From Sulfurimonas sp. (GTDB taxonomy: Bacteria > Campylobacterota > Campylobacteria > Campylobacterales > Sulfurimonadaceae), in NCBI RefSeq assembly GCF_023229105.1, contig NZ_JALNZY010000098.1, positions 1 through 6,564 on the forward strand: DNA of 6,564 nt. Reading direction: 5' to 3'. The notes below the pieces were generated by a model. That model made no database searches. It had not been told where the DNA came from and worked only from the letters and a program-made list of their open reading frames with translations. Positions 1 to 5,259 of this stretch are shown piece after piece. Every line of letters starts with the position of its first letter. Within the stretch, counting starts at the first letter, position 1. A program made the position numbers and the translations under genes.

Positions 1-112
1 CTTTCTTATCCTCAGATTTTGTATTATCTAAAATAAGATTTATGCCCTTATGAAAAGTTATGTCTCGTATGATAAAATCATCATTTCCAATTATTAATTG
101 TTTTAAAAACAT
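1..112 (-). CDS. N-terminus of DUF2326/Rad50-like ATPase, ABC-3C system (partial)
   Basis: This is the first 37 codons of a gene that runs off the left edge. Translated from the ATG at 112, it begins MFLKQLIIGNDDFIIRD and continues with HKGINLILDNTKSEDKK. This matches the opening I know from DUF2326-family ABC/SMC-like ATPases of ABC-3C systems. There a first beta strand (LKKLIIE), an 'IIRDI.F.KGINLI.DET' stretch and a short linker precede the Walker A motif (typically SGNNVGKTT). Walker A itself would lie outside the window, so ATPase activity is inferred from the family. The start is supported by a strong Shine-Dalgarno AGAGGAG at 123-129, 10 bases upstream. The gene overlaps the preceding small ORF by 10 bases in another frame, which implies translational coupling. 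In this family the ATPase is thought to sense nucleic acid and to license the linked effector. Confidence rests on a short segment plus a consistent neighbourhood. Confidence 0.72.
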   Translation of the reverse strand, partial: MFLKQLIIGNDDFIIRDITFHKGINLILDNTKSEDKK

Positions 113-330
113 AACTCAACAACTCCTCTTTCTTGCTTGATTGTATCTGTAAGATATAACCAATCTAAAACAAATAGAAAAAGATTTATCGTAATCTCTT
201 CTTCTTCATTAACTTTCTGGAATAAATCTAATAATGGTATTTTACCGTTACTATTGTTTAAAACTTCTATAGTCAAAGCACCAAGATAATATATTTCTCT
301 TCTTGGATTAGTATCGTCATTCGTTATCAT
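103..330 (-). CDS. ABC-3C system Middle Component 6-like small protein
   Basis: This 75-residue acidic protein has no signal peptide, transmembrane helix or visible catalytic motif. The pattern is N-P near residues 8-9, YYLGAL at 14-19, a polar middle with an E-E-E-E run near 42-45, and the hydrophobic helix FVLDWLYL at 53-60, followed by a short strand-like end. It fits the small helical Middle Component 6 (MC6) proteins of ABC-3C systems, in which a Y/LGA(L/I) helix and an LD.LY helix are the recognisable features. These proteins are believed to bridge effector and ATPase. The start codon overlaps the stop of the upstream HNH gene in an ATGA junction (327-330), and no good Shine-Dalgarno precedes it, so it is probably translated by coupling. 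Its 3' end overlaps the ATPase start. The MC6 assignment is from memory of the family and could be another MC class. Confidence 0.7.
   Translation of the reverse strand: MITNDDTNPRREIYYLGALTIEVLNNSNGKIPLLDLFQKVNEEEEITINLFLFVLDWLYLTDTIKQERGVVELCF
123..129 (-). promoter_or_regulatory. Strong ribosome binding site of the ATPase gene
   Basis: Read on the minus strand, AGAGGAG lies 10 bases before the ATG at 112. It sits inside the 3' end of the small ORF. It is the strongest Shine-Dalgarno sequence in the cassette and supports the ATPase start even though only 37 codons are visible. The small protein's own start has no clear SD. Confidence 0.65.
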
Positions 331-1145
331 GATACTGGTTTTTCCAAGATTTTACATCGCATAAAAGCATCGACCATAATAATCGGGACGGCGATAAGAG
401 CATCATCGTTAATTTCAACCACAGTCTCTTCTATTTCTTCAAATAGAAGAGTTTCTATTTTTTTAATTATTTCATCTGAATTATTTTGAATAATTTCTAG
501 TTCATTTTCTGAACCAGCGATATATTCTCCTTTTACTCTTAAATATAGATTTCTAATTTTTTTTAAAAGTTTCTCTTTTTTAAATGAACCAGATTTTTCA
601 AGTTCGTTATATAAGGTATCAATCTTCCCTGCATAAACCCTATATTCTTCAATTAAATATTTATTTATTTTGATACGATTGTAGTCAATCTTTTTACTAA
701 TATTAAATGATTTATTATTACTTTGTTCACTATCATCATTATTATCACAAGAATCAAGATTTGCTAGAATATTAACTGATTGTGATAGTAAAGTTGATTG
801 TGTCATTTTCTTATTAAGCAACTTATTTTCATGGTCTCTTTTCCATTTTAATAAAAGTTTTTTTGGATAATTACTTTCATTTAATGGATTATCAATAATT
901 TCATGGTGTTCATCACATAATAAAAGTAAATTTTCAAAGCTTCTCCTATCATCATCTATCATGCTAGGATTATATCTCGGTCCATTTGGGCTAGCCGCTT
1001 CAATGTGACAAATTTTCGCCACAATTGTTTTTTCATCTTCAGCAATAAGATTTCGTGCGCAATCAGGAGAATAACATTCATTACCAGATAACACAAAAAG
1101 TCTTTTAACAGTCGTAATCTTATATTTTCTTGCTTTATCTACCAT
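327..1145 (-). CDS. HNH endonuclease with ABC-3C C-terminal adaptor domain (effector)
   Basis: This 272-residue protein has an N-terminal HNH nuclease domain (about residues 10-110). C24-x4-C29 and C77 with H80 are candidate zinc ligands. The CHIEAA segment carries H47 as likely general base, and N72 and H81, in ENLLLLCDEHH, complete the ββα-metal signature. A linker rich in N, D and S (about 111-148) leads to a helical C-terminal domain (150-272) ending in the conserved-looking stretch VDAFMRCKILEKP (258-270). I associate that ending with ABC-3C CTD domains (probably CTD10; the number is uncertain). The inferred role is a DNA-cleaving effector, docked through its C-terminus to the middle component and ATPase and fired on detection of invading DNA. 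The ATG at 1145 has AGGGA 8 bases upstream. It is the first gene of the cassette and overlaps the next gene by 4 bases. Parts of the gene are far more AT-rich than the adjacent housekeeping genes, suggesting transfer. A Septu-type PtuB is the main alternative. Confidence 0.8.
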   Translation of the reverse strand: MVDKARKYKITTVKRLFVLSGNECYSPDCARNLIAEDEKTIVAKICHIEAASPNGPRYNPSMIDDDRRSFENLLLLCDEHHEIIDNPLNESNYPKKLLLKWKRDHENKLLNKKMTQSTLLSQSVNILANLDSCDNNDDSEQSNNKSFNISKKIDYNRIKINKYLIEEYRVYAGKIDTLYNELEKSGSFKKEKLLKKIRNLYLRVKGEYIAGSENELEIIQNNSDEIIKKIETLLFEEIEETVVEINDDALIAVPIIMVDAFMRCKILEKPVS

Positions 1146-1180
1146 AAAATGTTTCCCTAAAATATAATTCTAAAAATTTT

Positions 1181-1208
1181 ATCATAATTGTGCTTATTCA
1201 TTATGCAA
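1181..1208 (-). promoter_or_regulatory. Candidate sigma-70 promoter of the ABC-3C cassette
   Basis: On the minus strand TTGCAT (1203-1208) is followed after 16 bases by TATGAT (1181-1186). Transcription would start near 1174 and give a leader of about 28 bases that contains the AGGGA ribosome binding site. It lies wholly in the gap between ispE and the HNH gene. I see no GC-rich hairpin with a T-run in this gap, so read-through from the ispE operon is also possible. The region is AT-rich, so chance -10 matches are a caution. Confidence 0.5.
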
Positions 1209-1242
1209 ATTTAAAATTTATTATAGGAGAAATTAGTGCCAT

Positions 1243-2028
1243 TTAAGCATCTTTGACCCTGAAAAAACTGCTTCCGCTTCCGCTGAAATAGTATCCATGT
1301 TTATAATAATTTTTTAACTCTTTATACTCTTGAAGTGCGGGTTTAAAGAGGTCGTTTGCTTCATCTGCGCTCATCTTTTTAAGTATATCCAATGACGAGG
1401 TTTTTTTCAACTTCTCTACTTCAAATCCGTCTATAGGATTGTAAAAATTTTCTCTATATATCGCATAAACTTTTGGGGTACTTATCTCTAGCTTTGGAGT
1501 AAACAGTTCGATATCTAAAAGATGCTCTTTGAACTCCTCAACGACCTCGCCTATTCCGCTAACGTTTGCGCTGTCATAGCCGTAGATAAAAAACGGGATG
1601 TCGGCACCTACTTTTATGCCAATGGCTGCTAATTCGTTCTGGCTTAGTCCTAGATGCAAAACTTCATTACACATCTTTAAAAATGTGGCTCCGTCACTGC
1701 TTCCACCGCCCAAACCTGCAAATGCAGGAATTTTTTTATCTACCTTTACTCCATGTTTGTACATAAGATTTTTCAGTAAAGCCGCCGCATCTGCATCTAA
1801 AGCATTCAGCAGTGCCAAATATGCTTTATATATTGTATTTTGCTCGGTTTTACATGAAAAACTGCCGATAATTTTAAAATCTTCACTCTCCTCTTTTGCT
1901 ACAAAAGAGAGTTCGTCATAAAGAGAATCAACCCTCATAAATCTTGAGATAATCTCATGATAATTCGCGCGCATACCCGTGATTTTTAAAAATATATTTA
2001 CCTTTGCGTAAGCTCTGTAAAGCTTCAT
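1243..2028 (-). CDS. ispE: 4-diphosphocytidyl-2-C-methyl-D-erythritol kinase (IspE)
   Basis: IspE is the cytosolic GHMP-family kinase that phosphorylates the 2-hydroxyl of CDP-methylerythritol with ATP in the MEP (non-mevalonate) isoprenoid pathway. All three GHMP motifs are visible. Motif 1 is AYAKVNIFLKI, with the likely catalytic K9. The glycine-rich ATP loop is AGLGGGSSDGA (residues 104-114). Motif 3 is FSGSGSSFF near 248-256. The GADIPFF segment supplies the catalytic aspartate D143. At 261 residues it is close to the length known from other Campylobacterota and shorter than E. coli IspE (283). The ATG at 2028 lies 11 bases after the csrA stop, with a weak SD-like AAGAGA that overlaps the csrA 3' end, so it belongs to the helicase-truB-csrA operon. 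The stop at 1243 is followed at once by an ATG and then by the ABC-3C cassette instead of smpB. The gene appears intact. Confidence 0.95.
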   Translation of the reverse strand: MKLYRAYAKVNIFLKITGMRANYHEIISRFMRVDSLYDELSFVAKEESEDFKIIGSFSCKTEQNTIYKAYLALLNALDADAAALLKNLMYKHGVKVDKKIPAFAGLGGGSSDGATFLKMCNEVLHLGLSQNELAAIGIKVGADIPFFIYGYDSANVSGIGEVVEEFKEHLLDIELFTPKLEISTPKVYAIYRENFYNPIDGFEVEKLKKTSSLDILKKMSADEANDLFKPALQEYKELKNYYKHGYYFSGSGSSFFRVKDA

Positions 2029-2039
2029 CTTCGTATCTC

Positions 2040-2270
2040 TTATTTTTTAATAATAGCGCTGAGCATAGTCAAATCATCTAGCCCTGTCTCTTTTGATGAT
2101 GCTATATTCGCATCTTTTACATCTTCGAGGAGTTCTTGCCTTAGTATAGAGACATTTCTAGGTGCATCTATTCCTATCTTTACAACCCCTTTATCGATGG
2201 AGACAATCTTTATGATAATATCATCTGCGATAACAATTGATTCATCTATTTTTCTTGATAACACTAGCAT
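2040..2270 (-). CDS. csrA: Carbon storage regulator CsrA (RsmA)
   Basis: CsrA is a small dimeric RNA-binding protein that recognises GGA motifs in mRNA leaders and alters translation and stability. In Campylobacterota it controls flagellin and other targets and is antagonised by FliW. The sequence starts MLVLSRKIDE, keeps the beta-strand core KIGIDAPRNVSILR, and retains the key RNA-binding residues L4 and R44. At 76 residues it is slightly longer than the 61-residue E. coli protein; the extra residues form a polar C-terminal tail (about 55-76), the region that contacts FliW in other bacteria. The ATG at 2270 overlaps the truB stop by 7 bases and has TAGGA 5 bases upstream. That site itself contains a GGA and could allow autoregulation. 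It is cotranscribed with truB and ispE, the usual arrangement in this phylum. Confidence 0.96.
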   Translation of the reverse strand: MLVLSRKIDESIVIADDIIIKIVSIDKGVVKIGIDAPRNVSILRQELLEDVKDANIASSKETGLDDLTMLSAIIKK

Positions 2271-3085
2271 TCAATCCTACCTAATTCATAATTTACTTCT
2301 GCATTTGTTATGTTTATAACCGAGATGAAACTACCGCTATCGAGCCAATAATGCCCATCTTCTTTAATCTCTAACTCATCTAAAGCAAGAACTCTTCCAT
2401 ATTTTAGGTTATCTTCATCTCCATGATAAAAATTTTCGGGTATGTTAAGGGATTTTTTAATATCTAATACTCTTTGCTCATCATACTTAAACTGCCCCTC
2501 ACTCAGCCTCTCTAAAGCACTAAGACTCCCAAATTTTACACCGAGCCTCTTTGCTATGATAAGACCCAATGAACGGATATAAGTTCCTTCTGAAACTGTT
2601 GCCTCAAATGTAACAAAGGGGTGAGAGTAGTTTATAAGTTCTGTTTTATAAATCGTGGAACTGATTTTGTTAAGCGAAAACTCCATGCCGGCACGTGCTA
2701 AATCATAGGCTCTTTGCCCGTTTATACGTTTTGCGCTAAAAATTGGAGGCTCATACTCAAGAGAGCCCTCTAGGGATTTTATAACCCTTAAAACTTTATT
2801 TTCGCTAAACTCTTTTAAAATCTCTATATGTTCAATCAACTCCGTATCTAAAGAGTCACTTTTTGCTCCCAGCCAAAGAGTTGCACGATAGCTTTTTGGT
2901 GTTTTGTTTAAAAAACGAAACAGCTTTGTATGACTGCCCATCCCTATGAGAAGAACGCCCTTTGCAAAAGGGTCAAGAGTTCCAGAAAATCCGGCTTTTT
3001 TAGTTTTGTATTTTCTTTTTAGTTTACTTAAAAAGAAATTTGAACTAACTCCCGTTGGCTTATATGCGACAAAAAGCCTATTCAT
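2264..3085 (-). CDS. truB: tRNA pseudouridine(55) synthase TruB
   Basis: TruB converts U55 in the T-loop of tRNAs to pseudouridine. The 273-residue protein shows the family signatures in order: the N-terminal AYKPTGVSS; the catalytic loop GFSGTLDPFAKGVL with the nucleophile D38; the thumb-side RATLWLGAKSDSLD (68-81); YEPPIFSAKRINGQRAYDLAR (116-136, the Y.PP.FSA and G..AY.LAR block); and SEGTYIRSL, the second substrate-contacting motif. A short C-terminal extension beyond residue 215 stands where E. coli TruB has a PUA-like domain. Phe33 occupies the position of the histidine (H43) in the E. coli G-H-T-G motif, which appears to be a Campylobacterota trait because the C. jejuni enzyme, as I recall, also has an aromatic there. 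The start at 3085 shares an ATGA junction with the helicase stop, and the 3' end overlaps csrA by 7 bases. There is no sign of damage. Confidence 0.95.
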   Translation of the reverse strand: MNRLFVAYKPTGVSSNFFLSKLKRKYKTKKAGFSGTLDPFAKGVLLIGMGSHTKLFRFLNKTPKSYRATLWLGAKSDSLDTELIEHIEILKEFSENKVLRVIKSLEGSLEYEPPIFSAKRINGQRAYDLARAGMEFSLNKISSTIYKTELINYSHPFVTFEATVSEGTYIRSLGLIIAKRLGVKFGSLSALERLSEGQFKYDEQRVLDIKKSLNIPENFYHGDEDNLKYGRVLALDELEIKEDGHYWLDSGSFISVINITNAEVNYELGRIEC

Positions 3086-5148
3086 AGTCTTTCTACGAAT
3101 GATGCCAATATATCTCTTTTTGTACCGGCGAAATTAATATTTAGCTTAAACTCTCTTCCTGATTTGCTGACACCGACAACTCTGCCCGTGCCAAAGATTT
3201 TATGTCGCACTAAGTCACCTTTTTTAAAAGCTGTGTTTTTTTCAACTATAAGCGAGCCTTCACAAAGTCCAGCTTCATTGAAAAATCTGCTCTTTTGCAA
3301 ATCGCTTCTTCGCCCTTTGTAAAATCTGCTGTCCACATGCGAGAGCGTCAATGTCTCTTTTGCTCTTGTAAAGGAGACATATCCGAGTCTTCTCTCCTCT
3401 TCAAGGTCACTCCCATCACCCACAAGCGGCAAAAAACCCTCCTCCAAACCGATAATGAAGATATGGTCAAACTCCAATCCCTTTGAGGCATGAATACTCA
3501 TCATGTAGATACTCTCGCCCTCTACTTGATCTTGCTCGCTTTGAAGTGTAAGTTCATTTAAAAACTCATCAAGCGAAGAGTCTGGAGAATTTTTTACGAA
3601 GTCTCTAAATAGAGCGTAAAACTCATCCATATTTAAAATTCTCTCAGCTTCATCGGGCATACCTTTATAGATCTCCTTAAGATGAAACGTATCCTCTAAT
3701 ACATCTATAAAACTGTATGTAGATTCAGTTGCAACTTTTGCCACAGCCTGAATATCTTTTACAAACTTTTTAAGAGTTTTTGCATTTTTTTGTTTTACAA
3801 GCTGTTCAAGTTCGGCAGATGAAATTTTTTTAATATACTCAAAAATAGAGCTGCCATTTGAATGTGCTGCCAACTCTATCTTATCTACGCTCGCCTTGCC
3901 TAAGCCTCTTTTTGGTTTATTTACTATACGTTTAAACGAAAAATCGTCATGAAAGTTTGTAATCACTCTTATATAGCTTATAAGATCTTTTATCTCCGCT
4001 CTGTCGTAAAATCTAAGACCTCCGACAAGTTTATAGGCAATACCTGCTCGGTTAAGCCCCTCTTCAATAGAGCGGCTCAGAACATTTACGCGGTAAAGCA
4101 CAGCTATATCTTCAGCTTTAATACCGGAATCTAAAAGTTTTGTGATTTTTGAAGCAATTTTTCTTGCTTCTTCGCTCTCGTCGCCTGAATTTAAAATAGT
4201 AATATCTTCACCGCTTCCACGAGTAGGAATAAGTTTTTTCCCAAGCCTTGAGCGATTGTGTTCTATCAACGCATTTGCAACTTTAAGTATCGGCTCGCGT
4301 GAACGGTAGTTCTCCTCAAGCTTAAAAACTGCGGTATCTTGAAAATCTTGGTCAAACTCCATTATATTTCTTATATGTGCGCCTCTCCAGCCGTAGATGC
4401 TCTGATCATCATCGCCGACAACACAGATATTGTTGTGTGCGCTGCAAAGTTTTTGCAAAAGCTTAAGCTGCAGCTCATTTGTATCTTGATACTCATCCAC
4501 CATGATGTAGCGGTACTTCTGGGATGTAGCAAGAGAGAGCTCTTCATTTTCATCTAAGAGCCTATATGTCAGCGCTATTAAATCATCAAAATCTACTAGA
4601 TTGTTCTCCAAAAGATAAGCTTCATACTCCTCGTACACTTTTGCAATCTGCTGATAGTTATATAACTCCGCTTGTTTATAAGCATCATCAGGGCTCAAAA
4701 GAGAGTTTTTGTATCTTGATATTTCACTAGCAATAAGAGGAGTGGGAATTTCACTGTTTATCTTTTTTATGATTCTTTTTTTATCATCAGTATCGATTAC
4801 GACAAAATTATTTTCTCGATTTAAAAGATGTATATGAAACTTTAAAAAGAGCAGTCCAAACTTGTGAAAAGTACATAAAAGCGGAGGATATGCAGGATTG
4901 TTCATCATATCAGATGCCCGCTCTCTCATCTCTTTTGCCGCTTTATTTGTAAAGGTAAGCGTCAATGTGTTTGAAGCGGGAATCCCAACTCCTTCTATGA
5001 GATATGCCAAACGAGAGATAACGGTCGTCGTTTTTCCACTTCCCGCTCCTGCTAATATCAAGACAGGACCTTCTGTTTTTTTTACAGCATTAGTTTGTGA
5101 TTCGTTTAATTTACTGAATATTTTTTCCATCTCTTTATCACTACTCAC
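3082..5148 (-). CDS. UvrD/Rep/PcrA-family superfamily I DNA helicase
   Basis: This is a 3'-5' ATP-dependent single-strand DNA translocase/helicase acting in replication restart and repair. With numbering from GTG 5148, all SF1A motifs are present: Q motif LNESQTNAV (14-22), Walker A AGAGSGKT (33-40), motif Ia TFTNKAA, Walker B VDEYQD (217-222), motif III GDDDQSIYGWRGA (246-258), motif IV LEENYRS (277-283), motif V SIHASKGLEF (551-560) and motif VI RRLGYVSFTRAK (586-597). A C-terminal segment KKGDLVRHKIFGTGRVVGV (642-660) is the Tudor-like domain that in PcrA and UvrD binds RNA polymerase, so a transcription-coupled role is plausible. It is orthologous in position to the helicase called rep beside truB in C. 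jejuni. The start is uncertain. GTG 5148 has no SD and would lie only about 8 bases from the predicted transcript start, so in-frame ATG 5130 (682 residues, beginning MEKIFSKLN) may be the real one. It is first gene of the operon and overlaps truB by 4 bases. Confidence 0.93.
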   Translation of the reverse strand: MSSDKEMEKIFSKLNESQTNAVKKTEGPVLILAGAGSGKTTTVISRLAYLIEGVGIPASNTLTLTFTNKAAKEMRERASDMMNNPAYPPLLCTFHKFGLLFLKFHIHLLNRENNFVVIDTDDKKRIIKKINSEIPTPLIASEISRYKNSLLSPDDAYKQAELYNYQQIAKVYEEYEAYLLENNLVDFDDLIALTYRLLDENEELSLATSQKYRYIMVDEYQDTNELQLKLLQKLCSAHNNICVVGDDDQSIYGWRGAHIRNIMEFDQDFQDTAVFKLEENYRSREPILKVANALIEHNRSRLGKKLIPTRGSGEDITILNSGDESEEARKIASKITKLLDSGIKAEDIAVLYRVNVLSRSIEEGLNRAGIAYKLVGGLRFYDRAEIKDLISYIRVITNFHDDFSFKRIVNKPKRGLGKASVDKIELAAHSNGSSIFEYIKKISSAELEQLVKQKNAKTLKKFVKDIQAVAKVATESTYSFIDVLEDTFHLKEIYKGMPDEAERILNMDEFYALFRDFVKNSPDSSLDEFLNELTLQSEQDQVEGESIYMMSIHASKGLEFDHIFIIGLEEGFLPLVGDGSDLEEERRLGYVSFTRAKETLTLSHVDSRFYKGRRSDLQKSRFFNEAGLCEGSLIVEKNTAFKKGDLVRHKIFGTGRVVGVSKSGREFKLNINFAGTKRDILASFVERL

Positions 5149-5162
5149 TATTGATTTAAATT

Positions 5163-5168
5163 ATTATA
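5163..5168 (-). promoter_or_regulatory. Candidate -10 box of the helicase-truB-csrA-ispE operon
   Basis: On the minus strand there is a perfect TATAAT preceded by a T-rich stretch and GGC. No convincing -35 is spaced correctly: TTGTAA at 5188-5193 gives a 19-base spacer. This is typical of Campylobacterota vegetative promoters, which rely on the -10 and upstream T-rich periodicity. The transcript would begin near 5156, which bears on the choice between GTG 5148 and ATG 5130. Confidence 0.45.
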
Positions 5169-5198
5169 GCCAAAAAGTTATAAATTATTACAAAGCTA

Positions 5199-5227
5199 TT
5201 GCTTTAATTATAATATTGAGTTATAAT
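5199..5227 (+). promoter_or_regulatory. Sigma-70 promoter of the lysR-family gene
   Basis: TTGCTT (5199-5204), a 17-base spacer and a perfect TATAAT (5222-5227) form a near-consensus promoter. Transcription would start near 5234 and give a leader of about 26 bases containing the TAGGA ribosome binding site at 5249-5253. A second TATAAT at 5209-5214 could act as an alternative -10. The promoter is divergent from the helicase operon, with about 30 bases between the opposing -10 boxes. Confidence 0.6.
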
Positions 5228-5228
5228 T
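5206..5228. repeat. 8-bp inverted repeat, candidate LysR-type operator
   Basis: AATTATAA (5206-5213) and its exact reverse complement TTATAATT (5221-5228) flank a 7-base spacer, TATTGAG. Inside it TTAT-N11-ATAA contains the T-N11-A dyad geometry of LysR-family boxes. The right arm covers the -10 box of the lysR promoter, as expected for a negatively autoregulating LysR protein. The arms are pure A/T in an AT-rich gap, so chance is a real alternative. Confidence 0.4.
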
Positions 5229-5259
5229 TCGCTTATTATCTAAACTTATAGGAATTATT

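Noticed and set aside
1..1145. Septu-type (PtuA ATPase plus PtuB HNH) defence system
   Set aside because: Septu has two genes with the ATPase first and no 75-residue middle protein. Here the HNH gene is first, has a separate C-terminal docking domain, and the ATPase N-terminus resembles DUF2326 proteins.
327..1145. Free-standing homing endonuclease or intron-encoded HNH
   Set aside because: No intron or intein surrounds it, the flanking core gene is intact, and the gene is translationally coupled to two further cassette genes.
1201..1242. 13-codon minus-strand ORF (MALISPIINFKFA) directly after the ispE stop
   Set aside because: Too short to call a gene and without similarity to SmpB. It is discussed only as a possible junction remnant.
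1598..1921. Plus-strand ORF of 107 codons opposite ispE
   Set aside because: It is antisense to the conserved IspE ATP loop. The protein is low in recognisable structure and no promoter or RBS precedes it.
4898..5251. Plus-strand ORF of 117 codons opposite the helicase N-terminus
   Set aside because: It lies antisense to the Walker A/Q-motif region of a clearly conserved helicase, has no Shine-Dalgarno and runs into the AT-rich promoter gap; it is a shadow.
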